A stretch of DNA of 64,000 bases from Druceiella hillmani (Eukaryota; Arthropoda; Insecta; Lepidoptera; Hepialidae): NCBI GenBank assembly GCA_039881145.1, contig JAYKKI010000133.1:3056501-3120500 (forward strand), read 5' to 3'. How positions within the stretch are numbered: the stretch's first letter is position 1; every line of letters starts with the position of its first letter. Positions 14,057-25,614 of the stretch are shown here, in pieces. The position numbers were made by a program, and so were the translations under genes. A model generated the notes under the pieces. It had not been told where the DNA came from and did not search any database. It was given only the letters and a program-made list of their open reading frames with translations.

Positions 14057-14121
<65 letters not shown>

Positions 14122-14137
14122 CATATATGTATGTATG

Positions 14138-14204
<67 letters not shown>
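14053..14204. repeat. (CA)n-(TA)n compound microsatellite
   Basis: A short (CA)n lead is followed by TA runs split by atgtatgtatgtatg in the middle. The geometric midpoint of the large inverted repeat, halfway between 12,239 and 15,902, is about 14,070, at the left edge of this tract. Confidence 0.95.
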
Positions 14205-14206
<2 letters not shown>

Positions 14207-14552
14207 CACGATTTATTATAATAATTATGGAAGTAAATTTTTTTAAATATCTTTTTTTATTGAAATATCAAATTTCAATATTTCTATATTAATAATCTTC
14301 TTAATTATTCGTTTGCGTTGATACGTCACTTACATACTCTTTCAGATCCAACAGAATCCACTAGTCCAAACTGCATCGAAATTCCTTTAGCGCACGATAC
14401 GCGACCAAATATAAAGGCTCACAGACAAACAAAACAAACATTTCAAAAAATTATATCGTTCAGTTCGATTTCTTTTATTAAGTCCGTCAAAATTATTTTC
14501 GTAACTACCTTCACTGCACAGAAATAGGACAGTTGTCAATACAATAGGACAA

Positions 14553-14642
14553 CTGAATATGTTGTAATACAATGAAACCTAGATAGTGGTAAAAAATTTA
14601 AATAAAGTAGAAATAATTCTATACCAAATAGTTTCATTTATT
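14553..14642 (+). mobile_element. Foldback MITE copy G, right arm fragment
   Basis: Only one arm is present: tgttgtaatacaatgaaacc, then a diverged tag-tggtaaa-aa-ttaaa-aaagtagaaataat stretch and gtttcatttat. It aligns to the right arm of the other copies from just after the palindrome centre to the short terminus. The left arm and long tail are missing. It lies in the unique spacer, so it says nothing about duplication order. Confidence 0.75.
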
Positions 14643-14904
14643 TGTTTTAATTTTAAACAAAAATATTATTGTAACATACTACAATAAATGTTCTTAATTT
14701 GCCTTTCTTAATATATGTCCATCGACCAATCGCTCGGAGTACAAAGCCTATGTAAAATAAATTAAACAATGAATGAAAGTTTCATATTTTATATTATCTA
14801 GTACAATTTATTAAGGTCTACTGAAATGATTATATTTTGACGTCACATCAATGATAATGAAGTACTTATCTCAGAGAAAGCAAATTTTACAAAAAAAATC
14901 TGAA

Positions 14905-15040
14905 ATATGGGTGCGTATCCGCGTCCGTGTGTGCTTGCGTTAGTGCGTGCCTGCTTGCGTGTGTGCAAACGTGCGTGTGCGGGCATGCGCGTGTGTGTGC
15001 GCGTGCGAGCGCGTTTTTGTGTTTGCGCGTGTGTGTATAT
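14905..15040. repeat. Degenerate GT/GC alternating tract (Z-DNA-prone)
   Basis: About 135 bases of mostly alternating purine-pyrimidine, made of gtgt, gcgt and cgtg units, the most GC-rich run in the spacer. A minus-strand His/Thr/Ala-rich open frame (14,887-15,072) is a translation of this simple sequence. Confidence 0.85.
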
Positions 15041-16967
15041 TCCCTTACATTATCATACGTAATTAAAAGCACAGAGAAAGGAAAATCGGAAACATTATAA
15101 GTTCACTCACTTGTATAAGTTCACTATGTTTAAACATCACAAGGAAACATACGTTCACTCCGTTTGTCTGTTATAGCCGTTTTTTTTCTGCAGAAACCAC
15201 TAGAGATTAAAATGTAATCTCGAGGATACGTATTTATTCGATTTTTTTAAATTCAATATATAATGTGGGGTATCATTTGAAGGGATTAAATATGGTGGTA
15301 ATTTTTTGAGTAATTTGTGACATTATATCATGTTTTCAAAGATATTCTGAGAAATAAGAAAAAAAAATACTGAAAATAATGCATCCTAATTCCAAAAATA
15401 TTGAACCCTCGCAAGGGCTACAAGAAAACTAAAGCGATAATTCTAGGTGACATAATTGTTTAAATAAACACCGTGTTTACGCCTATAAACCTGTAGTAGG
15501 CAATATATTTAGGTTTTACTACATTCTCAACTGATTTTCTTAGAAACCATGCTAAATAATAAATTTATACGCCAGACAAATAAAGGACGTAATTTTTTTA
15601 AATGTTATATACTTTATGCGTATCATTTGCTTATGAGGCATACAAAAATAATTTAAATTGTAAATTTAAAATTATATTCCAAAAATTTACGGAAATTTAG
15701 CCTTTCACCCTTTTTCCCGAAACTACTGAATTCATTTTTGTTATTAAAAATTAAAAATAGCAAATGGTTTAATAGAAAAACTTTTAAATGTTTCTTACTG
15801 TTTAGATTTATACGCCCTCGTAGCGCGGGTTTCATTCATGATTGACATACTTTTATTAATTTTATGCAATAACATGTTATAACGTTAAAGTTTCCCCGCC
15901 ATAGTAGTAATGTACATCTCATAATTTTGCAGTTTCTCTACCGTTGCCGTTCCAGCATTATATTTATCATCAAATTAATTGTCTTTAAGTATTATTGTCT
16001 TTAGTTTCCAATCAATTCCAATTATTTGACTGTTTATCAGTAAATTTTTATCGTAATTAAATTATTAAGAAGTATTGAATTATTTTGTCCATTCGTTTGT
16101 TAGTTTTCACTTGAATTTTAATTATGTGAAAAGGCATAAAACGCCACAAGTTCCGTTTTTTTATAAAATGCCAGACTAATATTCTAGAGTAACACATATT
16201 TATTCAAAGTTCGTGCAAAAAATGTCTATAAGAAGAACCAGTTTTATCTATAAATATTAACTTATACTAATATTAGTTTTACTCATGTGGTTACAGTTAA
16301 AAACTCATTAAAATATGCAGCGCCATCTACAATGATTATAGGAATTTAAATGCTAAGCCTATAACATTTCTCTCTAAAAGGAGGAATTCTATTGCTACCT
16401 TCCATTGCGTATGTAGCGTTTCAAAAATCACGTCTATCCATGACTCCATTGCGACGTTGCTTTGTTTTTCCATTGTGTACTCTTTTGAATCAAATAAAAA
16501 TTTTCCCAGAATAAGGAAATATTTCGTTATGATGACTAACATTTTTCATATAACAAAAAATCCACGTAAAAATCATGTCAATCCGTCATTTCATTGCGAC
16601 GTAAAAGAAGCACAAACAAACATACATTTGCATTTATAATATTATTCACGTTTATTATGTTAGTAAGGATGAGTTAAATTTATATTATCTGTCGGAATGA
16701 GGTTTCCCAAATCAAAAAGTTACCTATCTCATTTTCTATTAATCCAACTACCTTCAAGCAAAAATTCATGTTAAAAAGTTTTTCACGTTACGTTCAGTTA
16801 TGACGTGAAAAATTGCGTAATGTTATTCACTTTATGTACTTTTTCAGTTTCAAATAAAACTTTTATCGTAATGAAAAGAATTTTATATAATCCCTACCTC
16901 TATCTTTGTATAAAAATCACGTCAATCCCTTGAAGCATAAGCAAAGATAAGCGAACATTTTAGCATT

Positions 16968-17234
16968 ATTCACATTTAAATGAAACTATGTGATGTAGTA
17001 TTATTTCTACTTTCTTTAAGTTCTTTACTACGACCTAGGTTTCTTGTATTACAACATCTTCATTTGGGATATTAGCAAAGATCTTTGCTAATATCCCCCC
17101 TGAAGATGTTGTCATACAACGAAACCTAGGTCGTGGTAAAGAACTTAAAGAGAGTAGAAATAATACTACATCATGTAGTTTCATTTAACTGTGAATAATG
17201 CATTTTTACAAAATTAACGCCAAATATATTCAAT
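16968..17234 (+). mobile_element. Foldback MITE copy B (267 bp), with empty site in the opposite arm
   Basis: Same orientation as copy A: short left end (attcacatttaaatg), palindrome axis near agcaaagatctttgct, long right tail (aattaacgccaaatatattc). It is flanked by the 11-bp direct repeat attttagcatt at 16,957-16,967 and 17,235-17,245. The homologous left-arm site at 11,071-11,081 has a single uninterrupted copy of that word (aatgctaaaat on the plus strand). This filled/empty pair defines the element's ends and shows insertion after the arms were formed. Confidence 0.92.
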
Positions 17235-18769
17235 ATTTTAGCATTACATTAGTTAGGATAATTAAATTATAGAATTGGCCTTTCTGTAAACAGAAGATAT
17301 TTACAAAAAATATTTAGGGTAACATAACAAATGTAACAGAACACAAAAATATTTTTGTGGGTATAAGCCTCTTTATTTATTCACACGCCATGTAAGGGCA
17401 CCTAAAAGAATTTTGAGATTATTTTTTTAATTATGGATTCTCTTAGCTCAGAGTTACCATATTAACTAAATAAGAACTACCAGATAAGCTATGTTCTATC
17501 ACAATCGAACAATTAAAAAAAACATATGGCAGTTTCCCATTTCAATATAAATTACACTTACATAAAAAAGTTTGGTTTTATAATTTTTATGATAGGTGGC
17601 ATTACATGCAATAATCTTACAATTAATACAATACGATTTTCTATACAAGGCAAAGTTTGTTAAAAAATAAATCGTCAGCTACTTTATATCATTCACAGAT
17701 CATTAAATCTAAAATCTCTCTTGTACATATGTATAGCTATACTAGTTAGAAAATAAATCGTTCGCTACTTTGTATCATTTGTAGATCAATAAATCTAAAA
17801 ATTCGTGACTTTTTCAATTGCACGTATGAAAAAGGTACAAAAGATATTCAAAGGTATATAATTATATTTTATTTTAGGTTTTATTATCTAGGGCTAATAC
17901 TAAATTCCAATGATATTTTCTAACTTTCGATGTGTGATGCCGTATTATTTTAAAGATTTAAGGTAGCAATCTTAAAGCAATAAATGTATTTTTTGCACCT
18001 ACAATGTCGATTTATTGAAATAGTTTTTCACGATTCAATAAACGAACGTAGTTGTATTTTAGGACATGTTAGTTTACAATAAGTTTAGCCCAAAAATAAC
18101 CAAACCCTTAATTGTTATATTTATTAATGGCAGAGTACCATTGATTCTATTATTTATATTATATAAATCTTTCTTTTTTTACTTCTTGACTACAGATTTC
18201 TTGACTACATTACAGACTTCTTGACTAGATTTTGAAAAAGATGGAGGAAACAAGCGTGGCAGCAGCTTTAGAAAATATTTGAAAAATCACTTTTTTCCAC
18301 TTAAATTCTTACTCACGTCAAAATATGACATTTAGTGTTTATGCTTTTAAATGGCGTTTATAATTTACTGGCTGAAACCAAATAGAGTAATCAAAACGCG
18401 TGTCAAATGACAAAATAATAGTAGCCATTAACTAGTAGTCATTTGCGATTGCTTTTAGAATAAAGCCTCATAGAAAATAGAATATAACGATTTTAATATT
18501 TTTTACCACAGCGATTCTAGTTAGCTAGCCTGGTCAATGACCAAAATAGTAATGAGAACGGTAATGATACTAATATATGATATTGTTTGATCACCGTAAT
18601 TTTAATAATACAACATAAATAAAATGGGTTACCAAACAAATACTGAAAATATATTCTCATTTCAACTACTATCATGGTAATGTAAACGTAATATAAATTT
18701 GTTGCACATAATAAGTAGCATCGTTACGCATATATTAGTGATTTCACGGCTAATAAATGTCCTTTCTCG

Positions 18770-19150
18770 AGCAGCGGGATTGTACGACAGCTTGTGTATT
18801 CTGTTTAATCTGGTTTTCAAGCTGGACATAATACATTAATAACTTTAGTTTTTGATATTACATATAGAGACACAGCAGTTATTATGTGCATATATTACAT
18901 AAACTGAAGTTTGTATGTATGTATACACATACAAGCCTTAATTTATATCACAGCTATGTCCCTATTTCAGTGGTTCAACCAAATTTTTATATAGATAGAG
19001 GACTTCCTAATCAATCAATCTAAAACAAAGCAGCTGTATGCCAAAGTTCGTAGTATAAAAGTTATGCAACATCTTCAACCTAACTAGGTTTTTCCTACCT
19101 TTACTGACATTAATCGATCCTGCGTTGAGACTGTAAAGGATAGGCCTAAA
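18770..19150 (+). pseudogene. Non-LTR retrotransposon reverse transcriptase relic
   Basis: Broken plus-strand frames read like the fingers and thumb of a Jockey-like RT. SGFQAGHNTLITLVFDI resembles the '.GFR.GHST..AL..V.DDI' block. Further on, NQSKTKQLYAKVRS resembles the 'N..KTK.L..G.R' block, and DINRSCVETVK the 'ING..I..VDSVK' block before the thumb. The palm between them, including the expected YADD, is missing or unreadable, and there are several stops. It is unrelated in frame to the better-preserved LINE downstream. The assignment rests on motif wording in the right order; a profile search would settle it. Confidence 0.55.
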
Positions 19151-19859
19151 ATTTCATGAAAATATAGCCTATGTTTGTTTTTATAAAACAATATATTGTA
19201 ACAAAAATTGAAGAAAGAATTCTAAATTTTTTATTATTTCTTTCAGTAAGTGGAATCTAACGAAAATATGTTAAAATTCCTAAAACCCGCTGGGCTAAAA
19301 AAGTGTAACAAAGATTATTTGAAGAACTACAAAGAATAACGTTTCATAAACTGGAAAAATAAAAAAAATATTCGTATCGGACCTTTCAAATTTATGTTTA
19401 CAAAATCTTCAAAAAATTTTAAATACTATTATTTTTTCCTATTTTATTATGAATCTTTTTCTGGTATGGCCTTGTATGGCGGTACTATGAAATAAAGCCC
19501 ATGTCAAGGAATTTTACCAACGAACTGATTAATTAAAAGTTTCTATTTCAAGAAAGATAATTATTTATTTATAACAAATGTTCGAAATGACGGCTTTTAA
19601 CCAAAGTGGGATATACATTTCCTTAGAAAATTATGCCGTAAATAAATAAAAATTTACTTATATTGTTAGACAAGAAAACCACAATTATTTTTTAGTTTTC
19701 GGATGTCGTTGCAAAAAATGTTATTTTCAAAATATGGGAATATTTTGGTTACAGATGTTTTCTAAATTTTCAGTTCATTACTTATAGTAGTTTTACGATA
19801 ATTTGCAAGTCACATTCAGCTAAATAAAGTTATTAACAACTTACACAGTGTGTCTTGGA

Positions 19860-20256
19860 AAGATAAATGCAATTTTTTACATAACTTCCTTAGTGGCCTC
19901 AGAAATCGCCATATATTCAGCTTCGATGCTAGAAAGAGCGACAGTTCCCTATTTACGTGCCTCCCAAATTACCAGAGCATCAGCCAAAATAAATGCATAC
20001 CCGGAGTATGACCGTATCTATAGCATTTGTACCCCAGTCAGTATCAACCACAACCAACAATAATATAAACCATTCCTCTCGTAAATTAATCCATATTTGG
20101 AGGTGCCTATTAAATATCTTAAGACACGTTTCGCCATCTTCAAATGCTGAAAATCATACTAGTATTAAATTGACTGAGGTAGTTGATGACATAAGCAATA
20201 ACAGGCCTTGTGAAAATGGATAAATACATTAACGCACCAATCAAATTTTGATATGG
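19860..20256 (-). pseudogene. Ty1/copia RT-RNase H relic
   Basis: On the minus strand, from 20,256 down, the frames read PYQNLIGALMYLS, then TRP.IAYV.NYLSQFN, a KRVLRYLIGTSKYGLIYE block, and SSIEAEYMAISEATKE (about 19,889-19,942). These are the hallmark end of the copia reverse transcriptase and the RNase H active-site neighbourhood, in the right order and spacing. Several frameshifts and stops break it, and the rest of the polyprotein and the LTRs are not seen. The open frames of 60-76 residues on the plus strand here are its antisense. The relic ends abruptly at about 20,257, where the LINE sequence begins, so the LINE either inserted into it or was joined to it. Confidence 0.85.
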
Positions 20257-20276
20257 CAACTGCCTTATAACATCAA

Positions 20277-21113
20277 TTGCAGTGCAATTTGATAAGCCTG
20301 CAAGATGAATTAAAAAGGGGCACTACTTTGTTCAATAAATTTAAATGTTCACCCAACAATGAGACAATAGGAATACAAATTGAAGCCTCTAATATTTCAA
20401 GGATAAATGAGAAGTCATTTTGTAACTACTTAAATTTGAATCCTCAGATCCATTCTAACACCGTGCCATCTCAGTTCACACCGTTACAGAATGACATACC
20501 TGTACCTGAGAACATAACGCTAACTGTTAACAATACAACTGTAATGTCTGACCTATTTGGACAAGATTTTGGGCCATTACTGAATAAGTGCCTTGGTCCT
20601 AATTATAAAATTTATAATAATTGTAAACCGGGAGCCACCTATTTACAATTAATTAAAAGTATAGACTCTGCTAATTTATGCCCCAACTCAACCATAACAA
20701 TTCTGTATGGTGATAGCTTATCGGTAAAAAAGAAGGACATTTTGGACACTATAGATAGACTGCTAGAATTGCATAGGAATACAGGTACTAAGTTCATTGT
20801 ATCTGCTTTTCCTTATATATGTAATGTACAGGAAGATCAAAATAGGCAGATTTTCAATCTTAATATGTGCCTATACAATTTAACACATAGTCATAGTGAA
20901 TTTATATCTTTCTTTGATATAAATAAGTTTATATCTTTTTTCAAATTAACTAAAGATACCATGTATCTGCCACTTAGGTTTAAGAGAAAAATTGCTAACT
21001 TATTAGCATATAATTTACATAGATTAGACAAGGTTATAAATATAACTAATTCTTATAGTTTTAATAATAATAATATAAACTGTCCTATTGACACATCTGT
21101 TAGTTTAAACTAA
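20277..21113 (+). CDS. LINE ORF1, probable esterase-like C-terminal part
   Basis: An open frame of 278 codons directly upstream of the LINE endonuclease. Residues about 90-145 (LFGQDFGPLLNKCLGPNY, then NCKPGATYLQLIKSI) resemble the SGNH/GDSL esterase-like domain found in ORF1 of CR1-type elements. There, 'GDS' is followed by 'G..L...L.PN' and 'KPGA'. The usual nucleophile GDS is not intact here (SDL at that place), while a GDS appears later (YGDSLSVKK), where the family normally has a GTND-like motif. The first residues (LISLQDELKRG) could be the end of a coiled coil. A further N-terminal part (zinc or PHD finger in relatives) is missing because of 5' truncation. The first codon is a TTG, so no true start can be claimed. 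The esterase assignment is inference from faint motifs and context. Confidence 0.6.
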   Translation: MQCNLISLQDELKRGTTLFNKFKCSPNNETIGIQIEASNISRINEKSFCNYLNLNPQIHSNTVPSQFTPLQNDIPVPENITLTVNNTTVMSDLFGQDFGPLLNKCLGPNYKIYNNCKPGATYLQLIKSIDSANLCPNSTITILYGDSLSVKKKDILDTIDRLLELHRNTGTKFIVSAFPYICNVQEDQNRQIFNLNMCLYNLTHSHSEFISFFDINKFISFFKLTKDTMYLPLRFKRKIANLLAYNLHRLDKVINITNSYSFNNNNINCPIDTSVSLN

Positions 21114-21118
21114 TAGAT

Positions 21119-23950
21119 GAGACAAAGGGTAAGCAGACATCTCCTGTTACAATAGTACATCAGAATTTACAGGGCTTATCCGGCAAGAAATTAGAAGTTG
21201 ATTTATTTTTAAAAAACATAATGTTCAGGTTTTTTGTGCAACTGAACATTGGTTACAAAGTCACGAATTACTGTTCAATAAGGAATATTACTCCTTAGGT
21301 AGTGTATTTGTTAGAAGGAGTGCTCAACGTGGGGGTTCTCTGGTATTTGTTTGTAATAGTATGAAATATAGGGAACGTAATGATATTTTTAATCATTCTG
21401 TTGAGCGTTCTGTGGAGCTATCCTGTGTTGAACTGGAGCAAGTAATTGTGGTTTCCATTTATAGGCCACCACAGAGTGAATATAATGTATTTAAAGTGAC
21501 AATAGAAGAGGTGTTAAAACGTTTAAGCTGTATTAATAAGCATGTAGTAGTTTGTGGTGATTTTAATATAGACCTCTTGACCAGTCACCAACTAGTCTTA
21601 GATTTACTAGTTTGTTTAAGTCTTTTAACTTACAATATTTATTTGAAGAACCGACCCGAATCACCTCGCATTCTGCTAAATGCATAGATAATATATTTAG
21701 TAATTGTATACCTCTAAGTAAGTCGATTTTGAGTGAGTTAACATCCGACCACTGTGGGCAGAAAGCCGTATTTCCTATAGGGTCCTCGGAGAAAATAAAT
21801 AGAATAACCTGTAGGCCGGTGACCATTGCTCGTCTTAAACAATTTAAGGATAATGTTTCTATAAGAGTATCAAATATAGACTTAAGCCAGGATGATCCGG
21901 ACAATCTATATAAATCTGTATCTGGTGTCATCAATTCCGAATATAATAACATATTCAAAAGTAAAACCTTCACTAAGAATACAAAGGTTCGGTTTTGTGA
22001 TTGGGCAACAACCGGAATCTACAAAAGTAGAGCTAAGTTGTATGAATTGTATGGTATGAAGCAATACAATTTTGATCCTTCGTTTATTTTATACGTTCAA
22101 AATTATTCAAAAACGTTTAAAAAAGCTTGTAATTCTGCTAAGTCCCTATATTTAAGTCGTAAGATAAAGGGGTCCGATAATAAAATTAAAGCCACCTGGA
22201 ATATGATCAGTGCTGAAAGTGGGCGCACTAAACAACAAGATCATGATTTCGAATTAAATTCAAACGGTAAAATTTATACAAGCAATTTGGATGTGGCCCA
22301 AACCTTTAATAACTTTTTTGTTAACATACCCGTAAATACAAAAAGTTCCTTAGATTCTTGCCCGGTCAAAGCAGAATCGTTAATTAGAAGTAATGTTAAG
22401 GTGTGTGGAGTTTTATTTAACTTTGAATATATAAGCCCCAGTGACATTATGAAATGTTACAAGTCGCTGAATTCCAAAAAAACAGCAGATTTTTGGGGTA
22501 TATCTGTTAAATTATTAGAAAACATTATTACTGATATAGCACCACATTTGGCTGTAACGTTTAATAATAGTATTGATAAAGGTGTATTTCCAGAGTTAAT
22601 GAAATATAGTAAGGTTATACTGTTTTATAAATCTGGAACAAAAAGCGATCCCGGTAACTATAGACCTATTTCTATATTACCAGCGATAAGCAAAATTTTT
22701 GAAAAAATAATGTTGCAACAATTAGAATCACATTTTTGTTTAAATAAGCTTCTACATAGTGAACAATTTGGTTTCACTAGGGGTCGCTCCACCATAGATG
22801 CAGGTGTTACTCTTTTAAAACATATCTATAGTGCCTGGGAAAAATCGCAAGATGCCATTGGTGTATTCTGTGATCTTTCAAAAGCTTTCGATTGCGTTCA
22901 ACACAATACACTATTGCGGAAACTTAGCCACTATGGAATCAGAGGTACAGCACTTGATTTGGTCACCTCCTACCTTAGTAATAGAGTACAATACGTTGAT
23001 ATAAATGGTGTTAGGTCATCCGTCTCCATGGGAGTGCCACAGGGATCCATTCTCGGTCCCTTTCTTTTCTTGATCTATATTAACGATTTACCATTCTATG
23101 TACGGACACACGTCCGTGGACGGACGACACGTCACTAATTTTTAAAGTGGACCGTAAAATAATAAACTTTGACGAAGTAAATGCCTCTCTCGCAAAGGTG
23201 TTGGATTGGTTTTCAACTAATAACTTACTTCTAAATTCGAAAAAAAACTAAATGTATTAAGTTTAGCATGCCTAATGTTAGAAGTTTGAGCACAAATCGA
23301 ATGGTTAATAATGAAACCGTTAATTTTATAGAGTCAAGTGTATTTTTGGGAATAACTTTGGATAGCAGGTTGCAGTGGGGCGCCCAAATATCATCTCTAG
23401 CAGGAAAGCTCAGCTCCGCAGCTTACGCAATATATAAAGTCAGACAGCTTACGGATGTAGACACTGCCAGGTTAGTCTACTTTAGTTACTTTCATAGTAT
23501 AATGTCATACGGAATTCTATTATGGGGTAACGCTGCTGACATTCAAACTATTTTTGTGATCCAAAAGCGCGCAGTACGTGCTATTTATAAGTTAGGCACA
23601 CGGGTTTCTCTTAGAGAACTATTTAAGGACATAAATATTTTAACAGTGGCATCGCAATACATATATGCTAATGTTTTGTTTGTTAAACAAAATCTACATC
23701 TTTATCATAAGAATAGCAATGTGCACTCAATAAACACAAGAAATAAGCACAAATTAGTAGATACACACCACCGCCTACACAAAGTACACAACTCATTCGC
23801 AGGTCTCGGGGTTCAATTATTCAATAAAATACCCGCTACCGTTATGGACCTACCCCTTCACAAATTTAAGCTTACAGTTAAAAATTATTTAATAAAAAGA
23901 GGTTACAATTCATAAACGATTTCTTAAATGATAAAGATAAATGGTATTAG
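21119..23950 (+). pseudogene. LINE ORF2: endonuclease + reverse transcriptase, frameshifted
   Basis: Endonuclease motifs run in order: HQNLQGL, then (after a shift in the A-run at 21,211-21,216) CATEHWL, YRPPQSEY, GDFNID and, in the next frame, SDH (about 21,744). The RT follows: NYRPISILPAISKIFEKI, HSEQFGFTRGRST, the D-bearing FCDLSKAFDCV, and GVPQGSILGPFLF. The catalytic box reads TDDTSLIF after another shift near 23,105-23,115; both Asp are kept, with Thr where Ala is usual. A shift at the A-run 23,240-23,250 leads to the thumb (FLGITLDSRLQW), and a last one near 23,912 restores the usual ending INDFLNDKDKWY with stop at 23,948-23,950. At least five frameshifts and few other stops suggest a young copy. 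Element-encoded ORF2 cuts target DNA and reverse-transcribes its own RNA; this copy cannot as written. Confidence 0.88.
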
Positions 23951-24423
23951 TAGCTCCTCCTTGCAGGGGTTCATCTCAGGGTGGCTTCACTGAGCTTGTC
24001 ATTATTGTTTTCCTTAATTGTTATTTAATTGTTGTACAAGAGGTAATTCGTGATCACTGGTGGCAGGTTGACATATTCGTGTGTTGTTTGCAGAATAAGA
24101 AAATATTTCATATAAATAATGGTAATCCTAACAATGTTATGGTTAATCATCTTTTTAAACTGCAAAAGAGTAACAGTCCACCAGCTGAGAGAATGCATGC
24201 AATCGCTTATTCGTGAAACATTCGTAAGCAGATCTGACAACATACCTAGGAAAACACCGTGGTATTTTTCAGAAATCAAAGTTTTTGGATTATGTCATTT
24301 ATATAAATAAAACACTACCAAATTAATTGTACAAAATGACCCTGGTCATGTAAATAATGCGCAGACTCAGCGTTCGATAATTGGTTACATATTTTATAAA
24401 AATGAAACCGATGTTCATTGGCA

Positions 24424-24470
24424 GACAAGGCTATAACTTGCAACCGGCGTTTGCAAGTTATAGCCTTGTC
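24424..24470 (+). other. Perfect 20-bp stem hairpin
   Basis: gacaaggctataacttgcaa (24,424-24,443) is followed by a 7-base loop and its exact reverse complement at 24,451-24,470. It lies between the LINE's 3' flank and the point where arm homology resumes. It may be a tiny foldback insert, a transposon terminator-like hairpin, or a replication template-switch footprint. Confidence 0.9.
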
Positions 24471-25451
24471 TATAACATAAGTGGTGTTTATGGCAGTTTG
24501 TTCTGCTATGAAGAAAGGAGATTATTTTATAACTGTTTTAACCGTAAAACCGTTATTAAGTTATATTACTGAATAAAGTAGAATAGAAAATAGTGCATTT
24601 AAATACTAAAAATTAATGTTATTAAAAATATTTCAGTTCAACAGCAATGCAAGGGTATCAACAAAAGCTAAATAAGATTTTCTTAAAGAAAAGTAGCACA
24701 ATATTATTTTATTTGAATTATGTGTTAATATACAGTCATCCAATATACCTATATTTCTGCAATGGTCCAAAAATAAATTCCGTGAGATATGAAACCGGAA
24801 TGATGGAAAAGGACAACTGTACAACCGTATAACTTCGTATTCTTTTCTTTATTGCTTCAATGAAAGTTTTTGTAAAAGTTATTTTGTTTCATTTTGTTAC
24901 GCCTTTCAAATTGTTTACTTTTGAAAATTCTAATTTGGGATAAAATACTTGCATCGTATTTATTACCTAAATTGCTCCCTTTCTTTTGTGGTTCTTATTA
25001 TTAACGAAAAATAATACACAATGTGTGACTTGCTCGTTTTTGTTTCTTTTTCCACTAACTGACATCACGAGCTGCCACTTATAAAAATTTTGAGGGCTAT
25101 AAATAGATATGGAATCTTCGGCATATTTTCAAAACGTTATTCTAACTTAGCAAACTAAATGAAATACCGACGAAATAAATATTACGACCAGTATTGCACA
25201 CGATCTACGGTAAACATGCCTGATACCATAACATTCTTAAGATCATAGTCATAAATAATTATCTATAAAACACTGCCGCATACCATCCTTATGTTCCCAT
25301 ATAACCACATGCACCACATTGAAAGGTATTTACATTAAACATTGAGAATGAAAGTTTAACTCAAGTTACCTTCAGTTGATCTTTTGTGAGCATGTAACTG
25401 ATTAGATAACACTCAAAGCAATTTAACGGGCTACGAAAGCCTAAATATTAA

Positions 25452-25614
25452 AATCAAATATTGAATACATTTGTCGTTAATTTTGTAGAAATTTATTATT
25501 CACAATTAAATGAAACTACGTGATGTAGTATTATTACTACTTTCTTTAAGTTCTTTACCGCGACCTAGGTTTCGTTGTATTACAATATCTTCAAGTGGGC
25601 TATTAGCAAAGAAA
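25452..25614 (-). mobile_element. Foldback MITE copy C, cut at its axis
   Basis: It begins with the long terminal tail (tattgaatacatttgtcgtt), so it is inverted relative to copies A, B and D. It runs through the short-arm sequence to ggctattagcaaaga, then stops. In full copies the next bases are tctttgctaat, so the break is at the palindrome's centre. The second arm is absent. The following right-arm sequence aligns to left-arm position about 8,692, whereas the preceding sequence aligns to about 9,740, so roughly 1 kb of neighbouring DNA is also gone. Confidence 0.85.

Larger units (their letters stand above)
20260..23950 (+). mobile_element. CR1/Jockey-superfamily LINE, frameshifted copy
   Basis: It contains part of ORF1, then an ORF2 with endonuclease and reverse transcriptase. 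The left edge abuts the copia relic, so the copy is probably 5'-truncated. The 3' end is uncertain: about 23,951-24,300 may be 3' UTR, but I see neither a clear tail nor a target-site duplication. It lies only in the right arm of the large inverted repeat, so it arrived after the duplication or was lost from the left arm. Confidence 0.85.
17958..24958. mobile_element. Right-arm-specific transposon nest (7 kb)
   Basis: The left arm has only about 255 bases (10,222-10,475) at this point. The block contains an RT relic (about 18,770-19,150), an antisense copia relic (19,860-20,256), a CR1/Jockey-type LINE (20,260-23,950 plus its 3' flank) and a 20-bp hairpin (24,424-24,470). The intervals 17,958-18,770 and 19,160-19,850 are AT-rich with nothing recognised. 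Confidence 0.7.

Noticed and set aside
14887..15072. His/Thr/Ala-rich minus-strand frame
   Set aside because: Translation of the alternating GT/GC tract.
19848..20223. Plus-strand open frames of 71 and 76 residues
   Set aside because: The minus strand of the same bases reads as copia RT/RNase H in conserved order, so these are antisense shadows.
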